Positions 36,301-46,600 of a stretch of 64,000 nt of DNA are shown here, piece after piece (positions within the stretch are counted from its first letter, which is position 1; each line of letters starts with the position of its first letter). Source of the stretch: Megaleporinus macrocephalus (lineage: Eukaryota > Chordata > Actinopteri > Characiformes > Anostomidae); NCBI GenBank assembly GCA_021613375.1, contig CM038704.1, positions 29,946,582 to 30,010,581 of the forward strand, in the 5' to 3' direction. Under the pieces are notes generated by a model. The model made no database searches, was not told where the DNA came from, and was given only the letters and a program-made list of their open reading frames with translations. A program made the position numbers and the translations under genes.

Positions 36301-39300
36301 TGTTCAAATGATTTTTGAAAAGTAAGAAAGAACAATAATGGAGATGCATGCTTTATGTTGGACAAAATATGGCACAACGTTTTATTTAAAAACGGGCCAG
36401 AAGAATTTGGTTCTGGGACCTTTAATGTCCAAAGTTTGCCTCTTTAGTTTTGAACTATGCTTATAAGGCTAATCTAGCCAATATATATTGAAAGCTTGAA
36501 CTCCACCGAGAATCATGCCGACTTTTTTCAGAGCTCTTATGTAATCTCAGACTTGCTTATGCGTTTCCTGACACTGTGTGAGACTCTGTTATCCACAAAC
36601 GTGGACGAAAGAAATGTAGGCTTCAGTAAGACTGCTATACTGTTTTTACTTATGCAATGACCTGTTGTGTTCTTATAAATGACAGTATGTAACACTGTGT
36701 CAGAAACCAAATAGATCATTCTGAGATTATTGAACACATGTAATTTGAGGAAACTATGTGATGATAGTTGCTATTTGCACAGTGCTTATATAAAAGCTTC
36801 CACTGTCTGTCAGCCGGGTTAACCTTTTTAACTCCAGTGCAAAACTACAGAACAACTTCAGACACGTCTTGGCTCATTAACTATACTTGAGGTAGACAGA
36901 AACTGTGTAAATCTGTTTTTTGGCCATTTCTTGGCCAAGTTCAATAAATGGTCCAACTAACATTTAAAGAAATAGGTCAACCTCAGTAACCTTTCAAGTC
37001 TAAGCGAACATTAATTTCTTGTTCTAACGCCCAAGTTGGCCCACTGTTAGAGCAGGGAGAGCAATGCCATTTTCAAATTCAGACTAATGTCCAGAGAATT
37101 CTGCTGTGAGCATTTTTATAACCTATTAGATGAAAGCCACAGAAGATTATCACGTCTGATAGAGCAACACGCGGTCTAACACAGGAAGCTCAATTGTTAC
37201 CACAGGAAGTCTCTGGCATTCAACTTCCTTAAGAGCTACTGTGTAAAAGAGCCAGTCGTGGTAACAGTGGTTTGAGTTGTGGGGTCAGTGTCTTGAGGCG
37301 AAACCCAAAAACCACAAACAGAGTGAGAGAAATTCCTCAGGATAAACAACAGGGATGAGCAAATACACCACAGCAGATAAACAACAAAGCTGACCGGAAG
37401 TCTCTGGCGCCTACAGCTCGGTCTTTCACCTGTGGTTCAGCTAAATAAAACAGTGTATTCAATCTCCATGCCTGCTTCCAAACCTGCTATCTGCCATACA
37501 AAATATACTATGTTAAAATAGTACACAACCATTAACAGTGCCTTTATTAGTTAATGCCTGGTACATACTGTAGTACAGCATAGAATAGGATTTGCTGGAT
37601 GCAGCTCATATCTTCTTCTTATTTTTTGATTTGAGCAAATTTCACAAAACAAGATCTTTTAGCATCTGAAGTCTAGAGTCTGAAGTGAAATCTTTGCTTA
37701 CAGAACTTTTCTCAAAATTAAAGATTCATAAATGGTGTTTGCTTTGAATGTGAACAAAAGAACATTTAACTGGAATTAAAATTTTACCAGATAAAGTTTC
37801 AATGCATTAAAACATATAACAGGTTTGCAAACTCATTTACGACTACATTTGCCTAGACAGTCTTTAAATAACCATTATGGAAGGGTTCTACATTTGTACA
37901 TCTTGTTTAGGTCAAAAGGACATGTTCTCCAAAGATAGTAGATGTTATAAATTGCATCTCATATCTGATTACATGTAAGTTTAAATGCAAGTCATGTCAC
38001 CTGGCTGGAAAACTAGGAAGGGACAGTTCCTGTTGCACAGTCTTAAAGTAATACAGGTAATGAGGAAACTCTTTTCCAGTTTTGATGCTATACATATTAC
38101 ATATAACACAGACACATATTCATGTGTAAAAGTTGGAAGACCTTTGGTCAAATTACATGTTTCTATTTAGATTTGGTTAACACATACAGCACAGGAAACA
38201 AACTTGAATTTAGCATTTTCTTCTAATTTGTGTTGTATATTTGTTTTTATATATTTGTATATTTGCTGAGTTTAACATGTTGAAAAAAAGGAAACATAAA
38301 ATAGAAAATGTACCATCAATTTTTCACAGGCCACATTGTCACCAACATGTTAAATTCAGCCAACAAACAAATGTACAGAAAACATGTAAAACTGACCAAG
38401 CCGCCCAAACAACTGTACACCTCCAAGGCTGTTCCACTGCTTGTCATGGAGAGTTCTTGTATTTTACTTGCTTGTTGTCAGACAGGCACTTGGCGTGCAG
38501 AGTGCAGGGCCACTAATTCAGTGTCTGTCAAGCAGAACGAAGTGACTGCTGATACTGTACATGCAAATTTTCAACACACACATACACCCACTTTGTGTTT
38601 CTGTATCGTGCTGTGAACAAAGGTGGTGTTGTCACCTCCTGCATCAAGAACCTCTGTCTGTTAGTTTTATATAAAGTAACACATGTAAATTGATTTATTT
38701 AACTAGGCTATTTATTTCTTGCTGAAGTATTGGATTACAGGCTCGTGCACTTACAACAATGAAAACCTTCCTCGTCAACAGTTCCAAGTAGATTTAAAGT
38801 GGATGAACAAAAAGAATAGGTGCTGGATTGCTCCAGCCATGACTCGTTATGGCCTTCTCATATGTCATGGTCAAAATAGTTCATTTACAGATGCTATCAA
38901 ATTACCAGGAAGCTTTAGAGAGTGAGGGAGTGGGGGCAGGTCTTTGCCTCTGTGGTGGTCTAGAATCCTTCAGAAAGCACAAGGACCAGCTTGTAAATGT
39001 TTTGGTGGCATAAATGACTGTATATTACACAGGGTCTCCATTACCCTAAAGAACAACACACTTCTATATGGCATACAAACAAAGTATGTTGTTTGGCATA
39101 AAGTATTTAACATAAGAATCTAGATTTATACCCAATACAACAACAAACACCACAACGAATTAAAAAAACCTTAAACAAAGTAATATTTTCTTAAGACTGC
39201 ATTTCACACAAAGGAGTTTTCAAGGAACACATAGTCTTTTACAGATGGAAAAACTACAAAATGACAAAAATAAACTAATGCTACAAATAAACTAATGAAT

Positions 39301-39753
39301 AGAATATTCATGAATAGAAAAGAATATTCAGAAAAAACATTGATTAAATGTAATATAAATACTAATAATTATAAATAAATAAGTGAAATTTAGTACAACA
39401 AATATTTGTAAAAAGAACAAAGTTCATAAACAAATGAAACATCAGAACAAACAAAATATTTAAATAAAAGTATCATAAGACATTTTCCTTCCATATGTGA
39501 CTTTTTTGGGTTCACATTATAAAAAAAATGTGGTGCACAATGATGTAACAACTCTGTAAAATACATACATATAGAAATGGTGGCATTATTGCACATGGAA
39601 GAGAATTTTCTTTTTTCAAGTAATGCAGTAAATTGTAAAAGTTTTTTTTTCTTTATTTCAGGTTTACTGTAAAAGCAAGAGCATCACAACTGTAACAATA
39701 ATAACAGTTATTATACTCTATTAAGACAGTAATATTAACAAATTAGGACAATA
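36301..39753. other. AT-rich spacer
   Basis: 3.4 kb with no supported gene or repeat. Short ORFs near 38241-38925 lack domains. Confidence 0.7.
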
Positions 39754-39789
<36 letters not shown>

Positions 39790-39801
39790 ATAATAATAAT
39801 A

Positions 39802-39849
<48 letters not shown>

Positions 39850-39875
39850 ATTATTATTTTTATTATTATTATTAT
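39754..39875. repeat. (ACT)n-(AAT)n-(ATT)n trinucleotide repeat
   Basis: ACT/CTA units to 39789, then TAA/AAT, then ATT units to about 39874, with a few interruptions. It ends about 110 bp before the pkn2 CpG-rich promoter. AAT meeting ATT makes it partly self-complementary. Confidence 0.95.
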
Positions 39876-40016
39876 AAGTGGAGGAATGTAATTGTGATGG
39901 AGTATACACCAGTGCTGTGTGGTGGGACAGGGCAGGGCTGCTGAAGGTCGCTGGGACAGCAGTGTGAGAGGGGGTCACTATTTTCGTCCTGCTCCGTGAA
40001 CAACTGCACCCCCAGC

Positions 40017-40026
40017 GTCACGTGAC
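40017..40026. promoter_or_regulatory. Palindromic E-box GTCACGTGAC
   Basis: A perfect 10-bp palindrome containing CACGTG, inside the CpG-rich pkn2 promoter, about 615 bp before the start codon. GTCACGTGAC is the preferred site of bHLH-zip factors such as USF and TFEB/MITF. Binding is inferred. Confidence 0.5.
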
Positions 40027-40199
40027 TGAGTGAGCCGGAGCTGAGCAGCAGCGCGAGCGCAGGAGAGCCGTTTAAAATATCTAGCTAATAAAATAACGGC
40101 CGCGTCTCCGAAACTCTGACTGGACTTTGTTCTTTTTCTGTGAGATTCTTTCCTTCAGACTGGAAGAATTTAGAAAGAAAGTTCAACCAAGGCGCCGTC

Positions 40200-40259
40200 A
40201 TGGAGATCGGGGAGTTCAGACCGAGCGATGGAAAAGTCTTAGAGCCGATTTTTTTATGA
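40200..40259 (+). other. Upstream ORF 1 in the pkn2 leader (19 aa)
   Basis: ATG at 40200 in a good context (G at -3, G at +4), with a TGA stop at 40257-40259, encoding MEIGEFRPSDGKVLEPIFL. It is in the same frame as the main pkn2 ATG but is closed by its own stop. It is relevant only if transcription starts upstream of 40200. Confidence 0.5.
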
Positions 40260-40378
40260 CTTCTTGTCAGCAAAAAAATAGGAGAAACCGTGAGGAGACG
40301 TGGTCACGGTTCGACCCTCGTTTGCTCTCCTGGTGCTTTGCTGGACTATTTCTGGAAAAAAGAGAGAACAACTCGTGA
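40256..40378 (+). other. Upstream ORF 2 in the pkn2 leader (40 aa)
   Basis: ATG at 40256 overlaps the stop of upstream ORF 1 as ATGA. It runs to the TGA at 40376-40378 and begins MTSCQQKNRRNREE. Its ATG context is poor (T at -3). It resembles no family I recognise. Confidence 0.4.
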
Positions 40379-40439
40379 GGAGGAGAACTGGGAGAAGTGC
40401 CGGAGCTCGACTCCTCTTCGCCTCCCGCTCGCTTTCCTG

Positions 40440-40451
40440 ATGTTTTACTGA
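40440..40451 (+). other. Minimal upstream ORF (Met-Phe-Tyr-stop), copy 1
   Basis: ATG TTT TAC TGA within the second leader repeat. It recurs exactly at 40522 in the third unit because both are copies of the same repeat. Confidence 0.4.
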
Positions 40452-40521
40452 TTTACTTCAGGATACAGTATAAGGAATCGTGCGGAAAAGCGGTATAGGG
40501 GGGCTCCTGTTGGCTCTCCCG

Positions 40522-40533
40522 ATGTTTTACTGA
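40522..40533 (+). other. Minimal upstream ORF (Met-Phe-Tyr-stop), copy 2
   Basis: ATG TTT TAC TGA within the third leader repeat, 82 bases after copy 1 and 110 bases before the pkn2 ATG. Confidence 0.4.
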
Positions 40534-40631
40534 CTTATTTCGGTGGATAAAGCGACTAATCGCGAGGACAAGGGCTGGAGTTTGGCTCCCGTTTGCTCTC
40601 CCGAGTTTGATTCAAAAGTTGAGGGGGCAAG

Positions 40632-40652
40632 ATGGCGGCCGATTCCGTGCAG
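40632..40652 (+). CDS. pkn2: pkn2 coding exon 1 (7 codons)
   Basis: The ATG has a strong Kozak context (A at -3, G at +4: GCAAGATGGCG). It is followed by seven codons, MAADSVQ, and a CAG|GTAAAA donor in phase 0. The next exon opens with GGT GAT (GD), which reproduces the Q-G-D junction of vertebrate PKN2. The N-terminus is shorter than in mammals, where about 17 residues precede QGD. This is the only start that keeps frame with exon 2 without an intervening stop. Confidence 0.85.
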
Positions 40653-43600
40653 GTAAAAATATTCAATTCCCGTTTCTACATCCATTCTTTGCTTTACCTA
40701 AAAAAAAGCATACGTTTAAACGTATTTAATTTTCACGAAGCTATTTGAGGCGTCATTGAATCAGGATAGTTTGGACGCCAAATGTCGAGTTTCCAGCTCG
40801 CCCCTAAAGGGTTAACTGGCCCAGAGGAGCCAAGGCCTAGGAAATCATTATCCAGCACAACTGTTGCTTCACTAACGGCAGCATATGTTGTCAAAATGGG
40901 GATCTTCTCTCCGGTAGATTTTTTAAAAGTTATTAACACTGAAAGTAGACACTGCGGCTGAAATATCGGCGACGTTTGTGTAAAAAAATCTGAAATGAGC
41001 AGCATAGTTGACACTGATATATAAAGTTATTATTAATATGTTTAGTTTATGTTCGTATTTCTTTAAGAACACTTTTGGCTATATAGTGAATATCACAGCT
41101 GTGATGTCTCTTTGGGAATGTGTTTTTCAGCTTTGTATTTTTTTTGACAGTCAGGGCTCCAATACTGTCACACCCATAGGCTTACTGGCTGATTCTTTAG
41201 GTCTGAGGTAATGTTAGTAACAAGTAAACCAGCCCAGGCTTCCACAACACATAGGCAGCCTTGTTGCTTATTCACGCTAGCCCTCAAATGTTCATCTTTT
41301 ACAAAAACAAAATAATAATAATGTAATTTGGGACTCATTTCAACCCCATAACATTTTGTAACGTACCCCCCCCCCCCTGTGGTGTCTGCCAAATAGCATG
41401 GCTGAGCTGCAGACTTGGACTTTCATGCTGTTTTGGAGGATTGAAACATGGCTTAATGGAGAGTGGGACTGAAAATACAGGGATCTTATGTGTTGGCACT
41501 GTTTGTTGTAAACGTTTAGCCTCCAGAAGGCCAGGGGCAGGGGGGAAAACTCGAGTCAAAAGCTATTATTAGCAACATATCCTGTACCATACCAGACTGG
41601 CAACTCCCTTGTAAACCAACTTGCTGCTGGACAGTGTTCGGATGAGGAGGGAATCGGTTCCATGGAAAACTGAGTCATTTGTTTGACTTGTTCCACTTTT
41701 GACTGTTTTGGTGTCTTCAAATGCATAGAGTTCAAAGGATGTTCACTCCGTGTAAGGTTAATTTAGAAAATGTGCAAGACTCTTAAACAAAGCTTGGTTG
41801 CTCAGGCCTGGTTGCTCAGGCCTTGCAGGTGCCATTCAGGAAATATGGCTTGGGGTGGGGGTTATAATGTGACCCTAAGTTTGTTGTTAAGGTGGGGAAA
41901 CTGTAAACTGTAGTGATCCTTTAAAATGTTCATGTTCATTTTCAAGTTTGGTCTGTTTTTTTAAAGGGTCATTTATTAGGTTGCTTTGATGATTTTATTT
42001 TTTTCTGTGTTTTTTTTAATGTCACCATAGCTGATCCTGCTTGGCTTAGATCAAAAGCTTTGCGAATTGTTAACTATGTCTAAAAGTGGAGCCTAAACTG
42101 GTCATTAACAACTTACAAGCACTTCAGACTGTGATGAATTCAAAAGCTCCTGTCATTTTGTTGGTTTGGGCGGCAGTAATGGCCATGTTTGGGCTCAGAC
42201 TCCTCCTCTGCCTAATTGTAGTGTGGCACGACTGAAACCCAGCAGGTTAACTGATACTCCGGTCCTGAGTGTTCAGGGGCATACAGGCACCTTGGCTCTG
42301 AATACAGTGTGGGACAGGTATACTCCTTAGTGCCCTTATCTGGGTCCGAATCACTTGAGTTACGAAAGGGGAAAGGCTCATTAGATCAGAGTGACCTCAG
42401 CCTCAGGGTGGGAAGTTAGCATAGTGCTCATGGATTATAGTCATGGAAGGGCAAAGGGATTGAAACAAAGGCAAAAAGTGCTTTGAAGTGCTAATGAAAT
42501 GTTTCTCAAGAAGATTACAAATGTGTATTCTATTTTATATTCCTCTTTAATTCCCTAAAGATTTATTTATAAATTATGCCAGCATAACCGTTTGAGTGAA
42601 AAGTAGACTGTCTACATGGATTTTAAACTTTTTTAGCATTTGGTATGTCTTCCTTTTGCTTTAATAACAGCATGCACTTAAGCCAGCATGGGCTTCTTAG
42701 TTTTTACAAAAGTCATCAGAAAGTTATTTGAATATGTGTTGTATGGTAAATGCTATAATTGGTAGTAAAATTGTAATACAGAAAAAAAGGTTTCAGTAAT
42801 TAAGTATAAACATATTTGACCTTTAATTAATTTGACTTTTTAATTAAACCTTTTTATTAAAAGTAGACATGGCACAGATCCAATACCAGATATTGTGCTT
42901 AAATTAGCAGAAAAAAGGTAGCGGCATGGGAGTGTGGTTCAGAGTCAGTCTATAGTAACAGATCAACCTGAAATGCCACACACTTGCATTATGTGATGTC
43001 ATGCTGTTGTTTTAGCCTTGAGCTGATGATTGACATTATTGAATTGGCAGTTTAAAAAAATGCAGATAATACAATTGCTTTGTTCTCCTTCACTTGCCAT
43101 TTTTTTGCTGGGACATATATAAATGAAGCAAAGATCTCTGGTTCCTGAGTTTTTTTTTTTTTTTCTTTTTTTTACACTATAAGATTAAAATGGGCAAGGT
43201 AGATCAAAAAGAAGGTTGATTCCAAACAAAAGAATAGAGGGGACATGTCTTGTTTGCAGAATATAGATATAATTGTAGATTAATAAATATTTAAAAGTGG
43301 TCCAGCTGTAAATAAATTACACTGTAATGTTCTGACCATTAGCGAAAATAAAAACTGTAGGGTAAGGCTCTGTACTATGCTCACATGCAGTAACTGAATT
43401 TTTTGCAGACAGTAATCTCTTGCCTGGAATTACAGTGGCATCCACGCTTTTTGCATGTTTATTTTGTGGGGTAGAAGAGTATAGAGTACTTTGAGTATGA
43501 CAGTGTATTTTTAGATTTTAAACAAAGTGCTTCAATTAAAAACACCTATTTGTAACAGCTTTTCAAGGAGGAATCTAATTGGTAAATTGATCCAACACAT

Positions 43601-46600
43601 CTATAGTGTTTTGACTTGACTTTAGTGTTTTGAATGAGAAGCTATTAATGAATAACGAGGAGTGCTTATTTTGTAATCTTGGGTTAGGCAGTTCATAGTA
43701 AAAGTTGTAGGACAAATCCTCTTGTAACACCAAAATCTCTTTCACCTCCAAGCTCATTCACCCATGTATGTGTCCAGTCTATGTACTGTTTGTTGTGCTT
43801 GTCCTCAGAGCCTGTAGAGTATGTAAGCATTAGAGGTCCTAATCCACACTGCTTCATTCATGGGCCTTCACTGCAAGATGGCTGACAACTGGCAAGCTTT
43901 CCTGTATAGTAATTTAAAATGTTGCTGTATATATTTTGTACTTTCCTCAACTCTTGATAGTAACAGTGTCTCTCTGTGCCGCTAGCAGGTGTAGCAGTGG
44001 TGTAAAGGTCTTTTAACCTGTACGTTTTATAGGGCACGTGGCCACCTGTTATCCGCTGTGTGGGAATTAGTTTGTTATGCAATGTGGCGGCTGTGTGCCC
44101 CTGTGAGTAGATTTGTTTCTGAGCCAGTTTCTTGTTGCTGGGTGGAGCATTGAGAAACAGCAGGAGGGAGGCCCAAGTGAGGCAAGGATTTCTATTAAGT
44201 TCCTGATTCTTTTGGACACGGGAAGGTTTCAATATGGGCTTTTTCTTTTTTGCGCTTGAAGCACCTGCCAATTCACCTGTCTGTGACTCATCTTCCTTCA
44301 AGAGTTTCACGCCCTACTACTTTGTACACTGTCTCTCCTTCTTTCCATATTACAAGAGTATGACAGCTTTGCCAATAGCCAGATGCACTTTCTCATAAGA
44401 ATATTAAAAAAATCATATTTGTAATCTATATCTCCACAGCAGCTAACCTTTCATCCATGTATTCGTGGACTATTTTGACATGTCAGATAAAAAAAGAGGC
44501 TTGTTAGAAGCTAGTGATGCGCTGGAATGAAATTTTTTTTAAAAATAAATCTTGCTTAAAAACTGAAAGCATTTTATTTGTGCAGTTGAATGAACATACT
44601 GAACACACAAAAACTGAAGGTTATGAAGAAAACACTTCAATCTACTTTCAATATGACAAAACTGAGCTATCACTAAATAAGTTTACTTAAAGACATTAAA
44701 ATTATTGCATTTTACACAGTATCTATATGAAATCCATCAATTTACAATATTGCATTACATTGTTAAGAAAACCCCATTCAGCAAACTCTAACTTCGACCA
44801 TATCAAGTAGACAAAAATTATACAATATGTGGACGGACAGTTGAGATGCAGCTTTTTGTGGACAGGGTTTGAATACCATGCACAGTTCCCCTGCATGAGG
44901 TTTTACAAAAACAAAAATGGCTGCTAGAACTGCCACATTTATAAAATTGTAAACTCATATAAAAATATAAACCTTAAGTTAACGTCTAGCTCACCAGCTT
45001 CTCGTGCAAATTTAAAATGGCGCTGCAGTTCCATTAAGGTGCTTTAAACGTTGAACAGCTTTGGAAAAAAAGCTTAATGGTGCATCCCAAACAACAAACT
45101 CTGTGCATAATTCTGTGCATTACCTACTTTCACCAAGTGTGCTCTTTAAATAGTTAAGCACTCTGTTTTACATAGTATGCAGTTTGGGATGGGGAACCTG
45201 TAATGCGCTAGGACATCTCAACCATCTAGATTTCAGTTTTTACTTGTTATCTGTATAGCAAAAATGTAATAAAAAATGGCCAAATATATAGGACAGCGCT
45301 GTAAAAAAATAGCGTTATAAGGTGTTCTAAAAATGTATTTTCTTTTACTGGATTGTTATAGCTTTGTTGCAGGCACAACACTGCTAAATGGACTTGAAGT
45401 TAAAACAGTGATTTAAATGGAAGGGTGTCTGTTCCGTTGGATGGATGACAATCCAGGAATATTACTGTTTTTAAGAGTGGTTTGCCTGTAAAACGCTGAT
45501 GAATAAAATTTGTATTCCTGCTTGAGGTAGATACATAAAAAATGATGATTAATTAAGAAAACATACTCGCTGAATAGTTAACATAAAATATAAAGCAATG
45601 TACAAATGGTTGTTTAATTAAACATTTCTGTTTATATACAAAACATGACAGAAGACAGCATGTGCCAGTACTAATAAAGAAATGACAAGTGAGTTTCTCT
45701 TGTCAAAGCAAAAAGATCTGATATTAAATAGTAAACCAGCATAATTTGTCTCCCACAGCTTTGTGCTTTTAACTTTAGACTGTTGTATTTGCCAGTGCTT
45801 TAGTTCTGTTCCAGCACTCCTACAGTGTAAAATATAGCTACAAAATTAAACAAAACAGCGAAGAGAAGCTGCTCAGCAATAAAGGTTATTTTATAGACTC
45901 ACTCCATATTTCTCAGAATTTAATTCGACACTTGGCTGCTGATTCAATTTGTTTGCGATTCTTCAGGACACTATTTAGTACTTTGTGCAATCTCACATTT
46001 TCTCATGATTTCAAATATTTTTATAATTAGAACTGTTTAACTAGTCATGGAATACAAATAATGCAAGTCGTTACTCTAAACTTTAAATGGTAATTTTTAC
46101 ATTTCTTATATACATTGTTTATTATTACAAGTCAAACATTCCAGAATAGATGTACTACTGCATCACTGTATTTTAACACCCTTCAGAATGAATTGTATTC
46201 GTCTACCAAGAGGAAGCGGCTTCATTAAAAATGACCTCATCTCTAAGCTATTAGTGGAAATGGAAGCATAGTATACAGCCTAACTACTGTTCTTGTCTTT
46301 GGTGTGTTTCTGTTGTTGTTCAGTGATCATTGTGTGCTGTGTTTGGATTAGCAGAGGTGACTTGATAGTGTGGATTGCAGTCTGTCTAAGACATTGCTGC
46401 CCCTTTGTTATTTTAGGATCTCCCAACCAGAGTGGCCGTCAGCTGCACTTAACCACAAGATTATCCCACACCAGGCTTAACAGGACCTGTTTCTGCCAAG
46501 GCTAGATTAGATTCTATTCTGATTTCCATGGTCCAGCCTCAGTCAGAGTAGTGCACAGATTAGAGCAGGACTCCTACTGTTTGAGTTGGGATGTCTGTGT

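Larger units (their letters stand above)
40288..40621 (+). repeat. Four diverged tandem units in the pkn2 5' leader
   Basis: Four related units lie head to tail at about 40288-40371, 40372-40476, 40477-40559 and 40560-40621. Each opens with a TCGTGAGGA-like 9-mer (CCGTGAGGA, TCGTGAGGA, TCGTGCGGA, TCGCGAGGA). Each later carries a GTTTGCTCTCC-like block, in units 1-3 followed by GATGTTTTACTGACTTATTT or a close variant. Unit 1 has GTG where units 2 and 3 have ATG. Unit 4 is truncated. Confidence 0.75.
39985..40631 (+). promoter_or_regulatory. pkn2: pkn2 promoter and 5' leader (CpG-rich)
   Basis: This is a sharp rise in GC and CpG after an AT-rich trinucleotide repeat, running up to the pkn2 ATG. 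It contains GCGCGAGCGC and GGCCGCGTCTCCG type sequence and no convincing TATA box at a fixed distance. The transcription start is not determinable here. The region from about 40130 is probably transcribed leader because it is directly continuous with exon 1. Confidence 0.7.
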
